A DNA stretch of 16,901 bases from S010-25 sp964466455 (GCA_964466455.1 CAYXNL010000048.1:1-16901), one strand, 5' to 3'; shown: positions 1 through 6,523, counted from the first letter of the stretch. The notes: generated by a model not told the origin, from the sequence alone. Translations and numbers: made by a program.

Positions 1-23
1 CTCAATATTGGTACTGTAAGCCG

Positions 24-347
24 CTAGCGTTTCTTGAACGGCATGACAGCCATCGTTAGCGCTTCAGTCACCCACATGGCGTGTTCTAAACACAAATTTT
101 GGGCTCCTGTTAGTTCGCACAGGCGTTTTCTATTAATTATTTGATAGCGTCTTGGTGGATTTTGAATTTCGTTATAACCGCTTTGATCCCATTTTGAAGG
201 GTGAGTAACTTTTCCTGCTCTAACCATATTTAAATCAATGTAAACCAGGCATTGGATCAGGTATTCATGCGTATCAATAGCCGTTGTATGATATCGGTCA
301 CTCCAAAGAGCACCTTGGCGTTTCTTGCGCCGATTATGTCAATGCGC
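24..347 (-). pseudogene. REP-associated (Y1/IS200-like) transposase remnant, C-terminal part
   Basis: The minus strand keeps the conserved end of a REP-associated tyrosine transposase: an HNRRKK stretch, then LWSDRYH, VYIDLNMVRAG, GYNEIQNPPRRYQII and a short tail. These blocks are characteristic of the family of single-strand DNA transposases linked to REP sequences. The open frame beginning at base 227 starts in the middle of the IDLNMVRAG block, so that start is not a real gene start. Reading further upstream in the same frame gives good family sequence until an in-frame TGA at 341-339. The catalytic N-terminal half is missing. The tail after about base 60 diverges from what I expect, and another frame stays open to the window edge, so a frameshift there is possible. 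I infer a dead, truncated copy, cut at its 5' side by the neighbouring element. Confidence 0.75.
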
Positions 348-459
348 CCAATCGAGATGGAGAAAGTTACGGGGCTTTGATTATTTGGGCAAGGTGATCA
401 GAGGTGTTCAATTTAAAGACGGTGTTGAAGTCACATTAAATGAGCAGGTCGCCGCTTGA
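346..459 (+). pseudogene. IS256 (mutator)-type transposase C-terminal remnant
   Basis: The plus strand reads WRKLRGFDYLGKVIRGV then QFKDGVEV and ends LNEQVAA before a TGA at 457-459. From memory this resembles the C-terminus of IS256-type transposases, where a W-R/K-L-R-G block is followed by an I-x-G-V-x-F-K-D-G block. Only about 37 residues survive and there is no start codon. The following bases (about 460-495) may be the right end of the same element, but I cannot see a matching left end. The remnant abuts the REP-transposase remnant on the opposite strand near base 343, so insertion of this element probably truncated that gene. The family assignment rests on motif resemblance alone. Confidence 0.45.
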
Positions 460-497
460 TTCATTCGCTAAACACCAGATTTGACTATAACTCATGA

Positions 498-533
498 AAA
501 TATCAATAAAATGCGACAGGTTGGTTGATATTT
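498..533 (-). terminator. Inverted repeat downstream of the PIN toxin, possible terminator
   Basis: A perfect 9-bp inverted repeat (AAATATCAA at 498-506, TTGATATTT at 525-533) with an 18-base loop lies just beyond the stop of the minus-strand toxin gene. It is A/T-rich, has a long loop and lacks a clean T-tract, so it is a weak terminator candidate. It could also belong to the end of the adjoining transposon remnant. Confidence 0.25.
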
Positions 534-548
534 AGCGAGAAGCGCTGC

Positions 549-947
549 TTAAATATTTTGACTGACCAGTTCAACTCCAGATAAACGGGAAAGTTTCTTG
601 TCAAAGGTGACGAGTGTGCAGTTAGCTGCCCGGCTTTCAGCTGTTATTAGACAATCTGAAAAATCGCTATTACTTTTCCTGAACACGCTCAGAGCCTCCA
701 GAAAACGATCTTCTGCCTGCAATTCAAAAGCACTGTTATGTAAAAGATGCTCAAGCACTTGTATGATTGACGCCTTACTAAGACTGTAAGACATTTGCAG
801 CACCCACACCAGTTCAACCGTCACGATTTGCGCGATAAAGAGATGTTGTTTCTCTCTTGCCAGTTTTCGAGCTGCCAGCACCTGTCCAGGCTGTTCCGGG
901 TCATCCACCAGAATCCGTACCAGGACATTGGTATCCGCTGCAATCAC
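549..947 (-). CDS. PIN-domain toxin (VapC-like ribonuclease)
   Basis: This 132-residue protein is a PIN-domain protein of the kind that acts as the RNase toxin of type II toxin-antitoxin systems. The acidic residues expected to bind the catalytic metal are visible: D5 in the DTN motif, E45 in VTVELVWVL, D95/D98 in SDFSDCLI and D116 in VTFDKK. Length is normal for the family. The start is a GTG that overlaps the TGA of the upstream antitoxin (GTGA at 947-944), so the two genes are translationally coupled and co-transcribed on the minus strand. The acidic set is complete, so an active toxin is likely, although its RNA target cannot be read from sequence. The partner antitoxin is AbrB-like, unlike the VagC-type partner of the second PIN pair at 3754-4388. 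Confidence 0.88.
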   Translation of the reverse strand: MIAADTNVLVRILVDDPEQPGQVLAARKLAREKQHLFIAQIVTVELVWVLQMSYSLSKASIIQVLEHLLHNSAFELQAEDRFLEALSVFRKSNSDFSDCLITAESRAANCTLVTFDKKLSRLSGVELVSQNI

Positions 948-1177
948 AGTTTGCCGCCTCTGTTTTGAATCGTTTTTTCCATATCATCAAGACTGGCGCT
1001 CTGCCTCGCTTTTACCAAACCGAATGCTGCTTCTATGTTCTGGATCACAGGCAACATAATGATCTTGCCATCTTCATAAATAAAACCAACTCGGTCACCC
1101 CGGTGAATGCCGATCTGTTGCCGTACTGTAGCGGGGATTGTAACCTGCCCTTTTGTTGTTACTAACGATGTTTTCAT
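944..1177 (-). CDS. AbrB/MazE-like antitoxin of the PIN toxin
   Basis: This 77-residue protein begins with an AbrB/SpoVT swapped-hairpin DNA-binding domain: TTKGQVTIPATVRQQIGI is the standard signature, followed by GDRVGFIYEDGKIIMLP. The C-terminal third (about residues 48-77) should be the toxin-binding tail. It would neutralise the PIN protein encoded directly downstream and, as in related systems, probably represses its own promoter. The ATG at 1177 is preceded by AGGTG at a short spacing of four bases. The gene overlaps the toxin start by four bases. It is the first gene of a two-gene minus-strand operon. Confidence 0.87.
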   Translation of the reverse strand: MKTSLVTTKGQVTIPATVRQQIGIHRGDRVGFIYEDGKIIMLPVIQNIEAAFGLVKARQSASLDDMEKTIQNRGGKL

Positions 1178-1197
1178 AGTGCACCTATGTAAGAAAT

Positions 1198-1225
1198 ATA
1201 ATACTTATTCAAAATAGTAATACAA
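1198..1225 (-). promoter_or_regulatory. Candidate promoter of the AbrB/PIN operon
   Basis: On the minus strand TTGTAT (1225-1220) and TATTAT (1203-1198) are separated by 16 bases, about 20 bases upstream of the antitoxin ATG. The region is A/T-rich and contains an imperfect inverted repeat, as often seen at self-repressed antitoxin promoters. Assigned by eye only. Confidence 0.4.
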
Positions 1226-1306
1226 ATATACATAAAATACCAATATTAACGCGTAATAATCAAACCAGCAGACACCGCATCATGAAATTTAAGTGCAGAA
1301 GGGAAG

Positions 1307-1316
1307 AAGTGGGGTC
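1307..1316 (+). repeat. AAGTGGGGTC decamer, copy 1
   Basis: This decamer recurs exactly and in the same orientation at 3589-3598. The core resembles the AAGTGGGGTCA-type sequence often scattered near REP-associated transposases in gammaproteobacteria. Similarity beyond the ten bases is poor here. Confidence 0.35.
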
Positions 1317-1458
1317 TACCATTGGATTTTACATGAATGAATTCCCAACTGCTTACGGGGTTCGATAAAAACATGATTGATCAAGAAAACATTAACCAAT
1401 TGAATTTGTTTGAATAATATTCCGGACACTAGTGATGAATTATTTAAATAAATAAAGA

Positions 1459-1487
1459 TTGATACGAATTAGGGAAAGGTATTTAAT
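1459..1487 (+). promoter_or_regulatory. Candidate promoter of the exported-protein pair
   Basis: TTGATA at 1459-1464 and TTTAAT at 1482-1487 are separated by 17 bases and would start a transcript near 1494, giving a leader of roughly 50 bases before the ATG at 1548. Boxes are moderate matches to the sigma-70 consensus. Confidence 0.35.
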
Positions 1488-1547
1488 GCAGGCGTTGATA
1501 TATTAAAGCAAGTCCCTGGTAACTGTTCAAAGGAAGGAGTGTTTTAG

Positions 1548-2357
1548 ATGTGGCGAAAACAAAGATTACAGATTATATTGATGACGCTTAGTTTGGGTGT
1601 ATGCACGCACCTCGTCGCTGAAACTAATAGTGATGCAGCGCTGGCACAGGAGCTCACCAACCCTATCGCAAATTTAATTACGGTTCCTGTGCAGATGAAT
1701 TTTGACAGGAAAATTGGTCTGGATGACAAGGGCGATAAATTTTTCATAAACGTTCAGCCGGTCATTCCAGTCGATGTCAATGATGACTGGATTCTAATCA
1801 CGCGAACTATTGTGCCGTTGATCCGTCAGCAGGATGTTGCCCTCGGTGGAGGTACGCAGACCGGTCTTGGCGATATCAATGAACAATTTTTTTTCTCACC
1901 CAGAAAATCAGGTGCCGGTGTAACCTGGGGTGTCGGTGCTGCAATACTGCTGCCAACGGCGACCGATCCTAAACTTGGTGCCAAAAAGTGGGCGGTCGGG
2001 CCATCGGCTGTTGCCATATCCATGAACGGTCCCTGGACCATCGGTGCGATTGCCAATCACATGTGGTCGGTTGCCGGTGACAGCGCCCGCGCTGATATCA
2101 GCAATACCTTCATACAGCCGTTCGTTGCCTATACCTGGCCGAGTGCCTGGACGGTGTCGGCACAGACCGAATCGACTTATAACTGGAAAACCGAGCAATG
2201 GTCAGTACCGGTGAATGCCGCTGTCGCAAAACTGGTGAAGATCGGTAAGGTGCCGGTCAGTCTACAGGGTGGTGTCGGTTACTGGGTCGAGTCGCCGGAT
2301 GCGGGTCCGAAAGGTTGGCGTTTGCGTCTACAGGCAAATATCGTACTGCCTAAATAA
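1548..2357 (+). CDS. Exported transporter-like protein, predicted outer-membrane beta barrel
   Basis: This 269-residue protein starts with a signal peptide (KKQ-type basic end, hydrophobic residues about 8-22, cleavage probably after LVA near residue 24). The mature part alternates polar and hydrophobic residues in strand-like blocks and ends with LRLQANIVLPK, typical of an outer-membrane barrel C-terminus. Family hallmarks I recognise are GDINEQFFFSP, GVTWGVGAAILLPTATDP, LGAKKWAVGPSAVA, NHMWSVAG and TESTYNWKTEQWSVPVN. Proteins of this type are usually annotated only as transporter, or misleadingly as neuromedin U; the substrate is unknown. The ATG follows a strong AGGAAGGAG site at eight bases spacing. 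It is followed after 78 bases by a DUF1254/DUF1214 protein gene, and the two are probably co-expressed. Confidence 0.8.
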   Translation: MWRKQRLQIILMTLSLGVCTHLVAETNSDAALAQELTNPIANLITVPVQMNFDRKIGLDDKGDKFFINVQPVIPVDVNDDWILITRTIVPLIRQQDVALGGGTQTGLGDINEQFFFSPRKSGAGVTWGVGAAILLPTATDPKLGAKKWAVGPSAVAISMNGPWTIGAIANHMWSVAGDSARADISNTFIQPFVAYTWPSAWTVSAQTESTYNWKTEQWSVPVNAAVAKLVKIGKVPVSLQGGVGYWVESPDAGPKGWRLRLQANIVLPK

Positions 2358-2435
2358 TTTTTTACAGAGAATAGCACCCGTTCAAGGGCGGCTGTTTATG
2401 TCATTCGTCGGTGAAATAACAAGAAGGAATTTATT

Positions 2436-3482
2436 ATGAATACTCGAAAAACAGCTTATGCGTTGCTCGTTGCGCTTGTACTTACCGTCTCAATATTTTC
2501 ACTATCCGTAACGGCGGCTCAGCCTGAAGCTCGAGCAGACAAGCCAGTTAAGGTAAATGTGGATAACTTTGTGCGGGCTGAAACCGCAGCACAGTATGAT
2601 CGGGTATTAAAGCTCAGTGGCGGCATCAACAAATGGGTTCACATACGCCGTCCCACGCCACTGGATCAGCAGACTGTCATCCGCATGAACCGGGATACAC
2701 TTTACAGTGCGGCGGTGGTCGATATCAGTAAAGGTGCAAGCTTTACCATGCCGGATTCCGGCAAACGTTACATGTCGGTAATGGTGATCAACGAGGATCA
2801 CTACCTGCAAAAGGTCTTTCACAAAGCCGGACGTTACAAACTGACTATGAAGGAATATGGTACACCTTATGTAATGATTTCAGCGCGCACACTGGTCGAT
2901 TCATCCAGCCCTGAAGACATTAAAAAAGCTAATGCTTTGCAGGATAAACTAAAGATCGAAGCGAAATCAGCCAAACCCTTCACCCACCCGGATTATGATA
3001 AAAAAAGTTACAAGACGACTTTTGATTTACTGGTTGAATTGGGTCGTGGCGTTAGCGATGCCAGCAGAACCTTTGGCAAAAAAGAAGATGTCGATAAGGT
3101 CCGCCATCTGCTTGCCACGGCGTGGGGCTGGGGTGGTTTGCCTGAAAACGAAGCCTATTATCTTAATGTTGAGCCAAACTTACCGGTCGGCGCTTACCAG
3201 ATTAAGGTAAAGGATGTGCCGGTGGATGCTTTCTGGTCAATCACTGTTTATAACAAGGAAGGTTTTCTGGAAAAAAATAAAGTCGGCGCAAACAGCATGA
3301 ATAACATATCGGGCACCCCCAATGCGGACGGCTCCTTTACCATACATTTTGGCGGCGACCCAAAAAGCAGTAATTACCTGCCAATTAGTGAAGGCTGGAA
3401 TTATATCGTTCGCATGTATCAGCCGCGCAAAGCAATACTCGATGGCAGCTGGACGTTTCCTGCGGTTGAACCAGTACGGTGA
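2436..3482 (+). CDS. Exported DUF1254/DUF1214 domain protein
   Basis: This 348-residue protein has an N-terminal signal peptide (hydrophobic residues about 9-27, cleavage near the TAA/ARA alanines). After that comes a DUF1254 region (about residues 45-130, with TVIRMNRDTLYSAAVVDISKG and RYMSVMVINEDHYLQKV), a linker, and a C-terminal DUF1214 region (about 230-340, with LPVGAYQIKVKDVPVDAFWS, ITVYNKEGFL, GSFTIHFGGD and WNYIVRMYQPRKAILDGSW). These domains commonly occur together in periplasmic proteins of unknown biochemical role. The RBS AAGAAGGA precedes the ATG. The gene follows the transporter-like gene on the same strand. The stop at 3480-3482 lies three bases before an assembly gap, so whatever followed is unknown. 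Confidence 0.85.
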   Translation: MNTRKTAYALLVALVLTVSIFSLSVTAAQPEARADKPVKVNVDNFVRAETAAQYDRVLKLSGGINKWVHIRRPTPLDQQTVIRMNRDTLYSAAVVDISKGASFTMPDSGKRYMSVMVINEDHYLQKVFHKAGRYKLTMKEYGTPYVMISARTLVDSSSPEDIKKANALQDKLKIEAKSAKPFTHPDYDKKSYKTTFDLLVELGRGVSDASRTFGKKEDVDKVRHLLATAWGWGGLPENEAYYLNVEPNLPVGAYQIKVKDVPVDAFWSITVYNKEGFLEKNKVGANSMNNISGTPNADGSFTIHFGGDPKSSNYLPISEGWNYIVRMYQPRKAILDGSWTFPAVEPVR

Positions 3483-3485
3483 AAG

Positions 3486-3585
3486 NNNNNNNNNNNNNNN
3501 NNNNNNNNNNNNNNNNNNNNNNNNNNNNNNNNNNNNNNNNNNNNNNNNNNNNNNNNNNNNNNNNNNNNNNNNNNNNNNNNNNNNN
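3486..3585. other. Assembly gap (100 Ns)
   Basis: Exactly one hundred undetermined bases, the conventional length for a scaffold gap of unknown size. Sequence and true distance between the DUF1254 gene and the VapBC locus are therefore unknown. Reading frames that cross it are meaningless. Confidence 0.97.
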
Positions 3586-3586
3586 T

Positions 3587-3612
3587 ATAAGTGGGGTCAG
3601 TGTAAATATTAT
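3587..3612 (+). repeat. AAGTGGGGTC-containing repeat beside the gap, copy 2
   Basis: Directly after the gap comes AAGTGGGGTCAGTGTAAATA. It looks like the dispersed sequence associated with REP-type transposases. A repeat of this kind next to the gap is a plausible cause of the assembly break. The first ten bases match 1307-1316. Confidence 0.4.
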
Positions 3613-3632
3613 TTGTTATGAAAGCCTATCTG

Positions 3633-3660
3633 AGTTGGCTCAAAGTAAGTTGGTTCAAAG
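3633..3660 (+). repeat. Two-copy 15-base tandem repeat
   Basis: AGTTGGCTCAAAG (3633-3645) and AGTTGGTTCAAAG (3648-3660) differ by one base and are spaced 15 bases apart. They lie upstream of the vapBC promoter. Function unknown. Confidence 0.5.
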
Positions 3661-3692
3661 CGTATTCGATAAAATATTGCGTATCCATCCAG

Positions 3693-3732
3693 TTGCTATT
3701 ATGCCCACTTGATATATACTATTAAGTATATA
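3693..3732 (+). promoter_or_regulatory. vapBC promoter with palindromic operator
   Basis: TTGCTA (3693-3698) and TATACT (3715-3720) are 16 bases apart and form a good sigma-70 promoter. The -10 box lies inside a perfect palindrome, TATATACT (3713-3720), four bases, AGTATATA (3725-3732). An antitoxin bound there would block polymerase, which is the usual autoregulation of VapBC pairs. The antitoxin ATG follows 21 bases downstream. Confidence 0.7.
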
Positions 3733-3753
3733 CCGATATAGCGAGGTGGTGAT

Positions 3754-3987
3754 ATGAACGCACAAATAGCCAAAATATTTATGAACGGGCGAAGCCAGGC
3801 TGTCCGTTTACCTAAAGAGTACCGCTTTGATACTGACGAGGTTTACATTACGAAGCAAGGGGATAACATTATTATTTCGGCGAAAAAGCCGACATGGGAT
3901 GAATTTTTTGACTCTAAATCTGTTTTTGGTAATGACTTTTTACAAGACAGGCTCGATGAACAACCACAGGAAAGGGATTTTGATTAA
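3754..3987 (+). CDS. vapB: VapB/VagC-type antitoxin
   Basis: This 77-residue protein has the VagC/VapB form of the AbrB fold: AKIFMNGRSQAVRLPKEYRF at residues 6-25, then DEVYITKQGDNIIIS, with a C-terminal tail (about 47-77, WDEFF...FLQDRLDE) that should wrap the toxin. It neutralises the VapC protein encoded next and probably binds the palindrome at 3713-3732 to repress the operon. The start has a strong GAGGTGG site. Its TAA overlaps the toxin ATG by one base (TAATG), so translation is coupled. The locus looks more A/T-rich than the housekeeping genes to the right, consistent with acquisition by transfer. Confidence 0.9.
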   Translation: MNAQIAKIFMNGRSQAVRLPKEYRFDTDEVYITKQGDNIIISAKKPTWDEFFDSKSVFGNDFLQDRLDEQPQERDFD

Positions 3988-4388
3988 TGTATATGCTCGA
4001 TACCAATATTTGTATTTATGTTTTAAAAAACCACTCTGATAAATTAAGGTGCAAATTTAAGGCGATAAAAGATATTTGTATTTCTTCAGTTACATACGGA
4101 GAGCTGTGCTTTGGGATAGAGAATGGGCGTGATAATTTAAAAGAAGAACGATGGCGACAACTTGAGATTTTTACGCAAAGATTATTAATAGATCCTTTAG
4201 ATGAAAATGCTGGTAAGCACTACGGTTCAATAAGAGCGCAACTTAAAAAAGAGGGTACACCTATTGGGAATAATGATCTTTTAATTGCTGCTCATGCTCG
4301 AAGTGTTAAGGCTGTACTTGTTACAAACAATGTCCGAGAGTTTAATCGAGTTCCTAACCTGGCCGTTGAAAACTGGATTTCTGATTAG
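3987..4388 (+). CDS. vapC: VapC toxin, PIN-domain ribonuclease
   Basis: This 133-residue PIN protein is a VapC toxin; well-studied members cut initiator tRNA or ribosomal RNA, but the target here is not readable. Catalytic acidic positions visible are D5 (MLDTNICIYVLK), E39 (VTYGELCFGIE) and D97 (GNNDLLIAAHA). The fourth site falls in VTNNVREFNRV, with N114/N115 as in many VapC proteins. Length is normal. The first ATG overlaps the vapB stop by one base; a second in-frame ATG two codons later (M3) is an alternative start. The set of key residues is intact, so the pair looks functional. Confidence 0.92.
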   Translation: MYMLDTNICIYVLKNHSDKLRCKFKAIKDICISSVTYGELCFGIENGRDNLKEERWRQLEIFTQRLLIDPLDENAGKHYGSIRAQLKKEGTPIGNNDLLIAAHARSVKAVLVTNNVREFNRVPNLAVENWISD

Positions 4389-4474
4389 TGCTTTTTAAAT
4401 ATAACGAATGATATGGATCTCTCCATTGCCAGCTAGCGGCGTTTTTCAAGACAGTTGTCGCCTAAAGTTTAAAA

Positions 4475-4561
4475 TTATGCCGCCACGTTCTTCTCATTCT
4501 CCGGGTTGAGATAAACGTCACCTGTTTTATCCCGGTTTCGTATTTCACCATGCCTGCGTTC
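4475..4561 (-). pseudogene. Possible mobile-element protein tail
   Basis: A minus-strand frame reads ERRHGEIRNRDKTGDVYLNP then ENEKNVAA and a TAA at 4477-4475, with stops shortly upstream and no start. It has the look of the C-terminal end of a transposase, followed by sequence that could be an element end (about 4430-4474), but I cannot name the family. It sits between vapC and the tRNA gene, a common site for insertions. Confidence 0.25.
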
Positions 4562-4592
4562 AGGCTCATTTTATATTGGACAAGGCTGAATT

Positions 4593-4620
4593 TTGCGTTT
4601 TGCTATAAAGATGCGATAAT
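4593..4620 (+). promoter_or_regulatory. Candidate promoter of tRNA-Gly
   Basis: TTGCGT (4593-4598) and GATAAT (4615-4620) are 16 bases apart, followed by GCCGC, a G/C-rich discriminator typical of stable-RNA promoters. Transcription would begin about 37 bases before the mature tRNA. Confidence 0.45.
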
Positions 4621-4663
4621 GCCGCTCCAATGAACAGAGGCTGAAGGTTTCTGGTTCGCCTGT

Positions 4664-4737
4664 GCGGGTGTAGTTCAATGGTAGAACTGGAGCTTCCCAA
4701 GCTTCAAACGTGGGTTCGATTCCCATCACCCGCTCCA
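4664..4737 (+). tRNA. tRNA-Gly (anticodon CCC)
   Basis: A complete cloverleaf can be folded by eye. The acceptor stem pairs GCGGGTG (4664-4670) with CACCCGC (4727-4733); the discriminator is T and CCA is encoded (4735-4737). The D arm pairs GTTC with GAAC. The anticodon stem GGAGC/GCTTC encloses the loop TTCCCAA, giving anticodon CCC, which reads GGG glycine codons. The T arm has TTCGATT in its loop. The gene points toward the 3' end of the next, oppositely oriented gene. Confidence 0.95.
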
Positions 4738-4747
4738 TATTCACTTT

Positions 4748-5767
4748 CTAACACCCTCCAAGATAGCGCCAGCTAAGTAGAAAACTCACGTCTGGTGATG
4801 CGTCAACTTTAATGTCTTCACTTACTGCCAGGTCCATGCTGTTGCACTGGTTAATGTGTACGGAACTACCGAAGGTGACCAGGTAAGTGCTGCCGAGCAT
4901 ACGCAAGCCACTGTTTTTATAATAGCTACTGTGAGCTTCAAGCTGCACTTTCAGATCCAGGCTGTCCATTGGTTGCCAGCCAATCATCATATAAGCAAAT
5001 CCGGCGTAAGTGGAAATATTGCTATTATTGGCTGACTTATTACCGGTAACGATGACTGCCGGCAAGACGATACCTGCATTGGTATTGAGCAGCCATTTAG
5101 CGGACAGTTTTCTGTTATAGGCTAGCCAGGCTGACAGGTCAATGGCCGCATTACCGTTTAATGTACGGCTGCTGCCGGTAGGGAATTTGATACCACCCCA
5201 CAGGCTGAGGCTGGATTGCCTGGAATAAGATACCTGTCGCGCCAGGCTGAGTTGCAAATCGCCAATGCCAATATCGGCTGAGCTAAGGTCGGTAATAATC
5301 TGGCTGTTTTGTGTACGTTGTACCCGGTATTGATTGTTTTTAGTGTAGGGTCGTTCACCCTGTGGCAGGTTAAAGAATTTATGCCAGTTATTAATAAAAG
5401 AATCCAGAAATCCGGCTCCCTTATAGGTAACCGGCAGGTCTATTTTTATTGCCCAGTTATCACCTAAACCGTACTCTATTCCGGTATTAAAACGGTAGCT
5501 TTCGACGTCCAGCCATATTGATTCCTTTGTTGTCTGCTGTCTATTAAGCGTGTTTGTAATGGCCAGGGTATTTGTCCATAACCATTTGTTTTTATGCGTA
5601 ATAACGGCGTTAACTGGTAATGGTTGGCCTTGAATAAGAGTAAACGGGTTCTGGTCGCGTGTCTGAAAAGGTGAATAATCCGCATTGGCGGCGCTGCACG
5701 GCGGGTATAGCAGCGTGAGTATAAAGTAGAGTGCAATAGTAAGGGTGTTTTGCCGGGTATGTTGCAT
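4748..5767 (-). CDS. DUF3187 family exported protein, likely outer membrane
   Basis: This 339-residue protein has a signal peptide (hydrophobic stretch about residues 9-25, cleavage near CSAANA) followed by a barrel-like pattern of alternating residues. The DUF3187 hallmark is NWHKFFNLPQGERP (about 127-140), accompanied by YGLGDNWAIKIDLPVTYKG, DIGIGDLQLSLARQ, LSLWGGIKFPTG and the closing VSFLLSWRYLGGC. Function of the family is unknown; members are predicted surface or outer-membrane proteins. The chosen ATG has no convincing ribosome binding site, but no better in-frame start exists upstream. A TATAAT box lies on the minus strand about 40 bases upstream with a poor -35. The cytochrome gene upstream is separated by a terminator, so this is probably its own transcription unit. 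Confidence 0.82.
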   Translation of the reverse strand: MQHTRQNTLTIALYFILTLLYPPCSAANADYSPFQTRDQNPFTLIQGQPLPVNAVITHKNKWLWTNTLAITNTLNRQQTTKESIWLDVESYRFNTGIEYGLGDNWAIKIDLPVTYKGAGFLDSFINNWHKFFNLPQGERPYTKNNQYRVQRTQNSQIITDLSSADIGIGDLQLSLARQVSYSRQSSLSLWGGIKFPTGSSRTLNGNAAIDLSAWLAYNRKLSAKWLLNTNAGIVLPAVIVTGNKSANNSNISTYAGFAYMMIGWQPMDSLDLKVQLEAHSSYYKNSGLRMLGSTYLVTFGSSVHINQCNSMDLAVSEDIKVDASPDVSFLLSWRYLGGC

Positions 5768-5822
5768 AGAAGGTGAATAAATTCGGTGAACACGGGAATA
5801 GCAGTATTATAGTATTTGTCAT

Positions 5823-5862
5823 AAAAAAGCCCCGATAATAATGATATTACCGGGGCTTTTTT
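5823..5862 (-). terminator. Intrinsic terminator after the cytochrome c gene (bidirectional form)
   Basis: GCCCCG (5829-5834) pairs with CGGGGC (5851-5856), the stem being extended by TAAT/ATTA past one mismatch. The stem is flanked by six A bases on one side and six T bases on the other, so it can terminate on either strand. It lies 45 bases past the stop of the minus-strand cytochrome gene. Confidence 0.9.
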
Positions 5863-5906
5863 ATTTCCGATATAACTGATTACTCAGCTATATTGAAGCG
5901 ATATGT

Positions 5907-6221
5907 CTATGGCTTCAGGCTAGAGAAGTATGCAGCCAGGTTAGTCATATCTGCATCAGATAATGGAGCGGCCATGCCGTTCATGATGCCATTAACACGA
6001 CTATGATCTTTAAATGCTTTCAGTTGTTTTACCAGATAAGCATCTTTCTGACCGGCAAGGTTAGGGTAAATGGGTGCAATGCTTATACCTTTTGAACCAT
6101 GACAGCCTGCACATACTGCTGATTTGGCTTTTCCTGCTGCAATATTACCGCTAGCAAAAGCAATATTAGCGCTGGCTGCAAGTGCAACAGCAGTTAAAAT
6201 AGTTAGTAATTGACGTTTCAT
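5907..6221 (-). CDS. Small periplasmic class I cytochrome c
   Basis: This 104-residue protein has a signal peptide (residues 1-24, ending AFASG), so the heme protein acts in the periplasm as an electron carrier. The single heme-binding motif CAGCH is at residues 37-41, and the sixth ligand should be M80 or M83 in GIMNGMAAPLSD. Motifs IYPNLAGQKDAYLVKQLKAF and LAAYFSSLKP are typical of one domain of the c4/c553-type cytochromes. The size matches a single-domain c553-like member. The ATG is preceded by AGGAG at suitable spacing. The gene appears to be transcribed alone and ends at a strong terminator. Its redox partner cannot be read from the context. Confidence 0.93.
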   Translation of the reverse strand: MKRQLLTILTAVALAASANIAFASGNIAAGKAKSAVCAGCHGSKGISIAPIYPNLAGQKDAYLVKQLKAFKDHSRVNGIMNGMAAPLSDADMTNLAAYFSSLKP

Positions 6222-6506
6222 AGGATTCTCCTAATAGTTTTGATGGATCGATTTTAGTTATGCTAAAAATGGATTGCGAAAAACCATATTATTTTATACT
6301 AAATTATATACTAAAAAACAACGGTTAATTATCTTCGTTATAAACAATAGCTTAACTGCCATATAACGATATTCTAAAGTTCATCAGGCGGAAATACTAC
6401 TCAAGTTAACCCTTCTTTGCCATATTCACAATGGTTCTGGCTATATTCACCATGGTAGACAGGTATGGTTTAACCTGGTCTATCAGGTCCGGTCTATATG
6501 TCCGAT
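6222..6506. other. Intergenic region upstream of the cytochrome gene
   Basis: No gene is apparent. It contains TATACTAAA twice at a 12-base period (6295-6303, 6307-6315); within this a minus-strand TATAAT (6308-6303) could be the -10 of the cytochrome promoter, without a clear -35. A 21-base near-repeat (ATATTCAC-A/C-ATGGT at 6422 and 6443) lies beyond it. Confidence 0.4.
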
Positions 6507-6523
6507 CTATAGATATGGACCGG
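6489..6523 (-). terminator. Hairpin spanning the stop of the CopD-like gene
   Basis: CCGGTCTATAT (6489-6499) pairs with ATATGGACCGG (6513-6523) with one mismatch, enclosing a 13-base loop that contains the TAG stop. There is no T-tract, so it is not a standard intrinsic terminator; it may protect the 3' end of the messenger or be incidental. Confidence 0.3.

Larger units (their letters stand above)
1226..1547. other. Intergenic stretch without a recognisable gene
   Basis: No coding frame here looks real on either strand. The stretch is A/T-rich and holds one copy of the AAGTGGGGTC decamer at 1307-1316 (repeated at 3589-3598), a candidate promoter at 1459-1487 and the ribosome binding site AGGAAGGAG at 1531-1539 for the next gene. 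Around 1320-1430 it may contain worn mobile-element sequence, but I cannot identify it. Confidence 0.5.

Noticed and set aside
3322..3712. Open frames running across the N stretch
   Set aside because: They consist largely of undetermined residues and overlap the DUF1254 gene in other frames; they have no meaning.
5816..5847. Plus-strand promoter-like TTGTCA near the terminator
   Set aside because: There is no plus-strand gene downstream, and the sequence coincides with the terminator A/T tracts.
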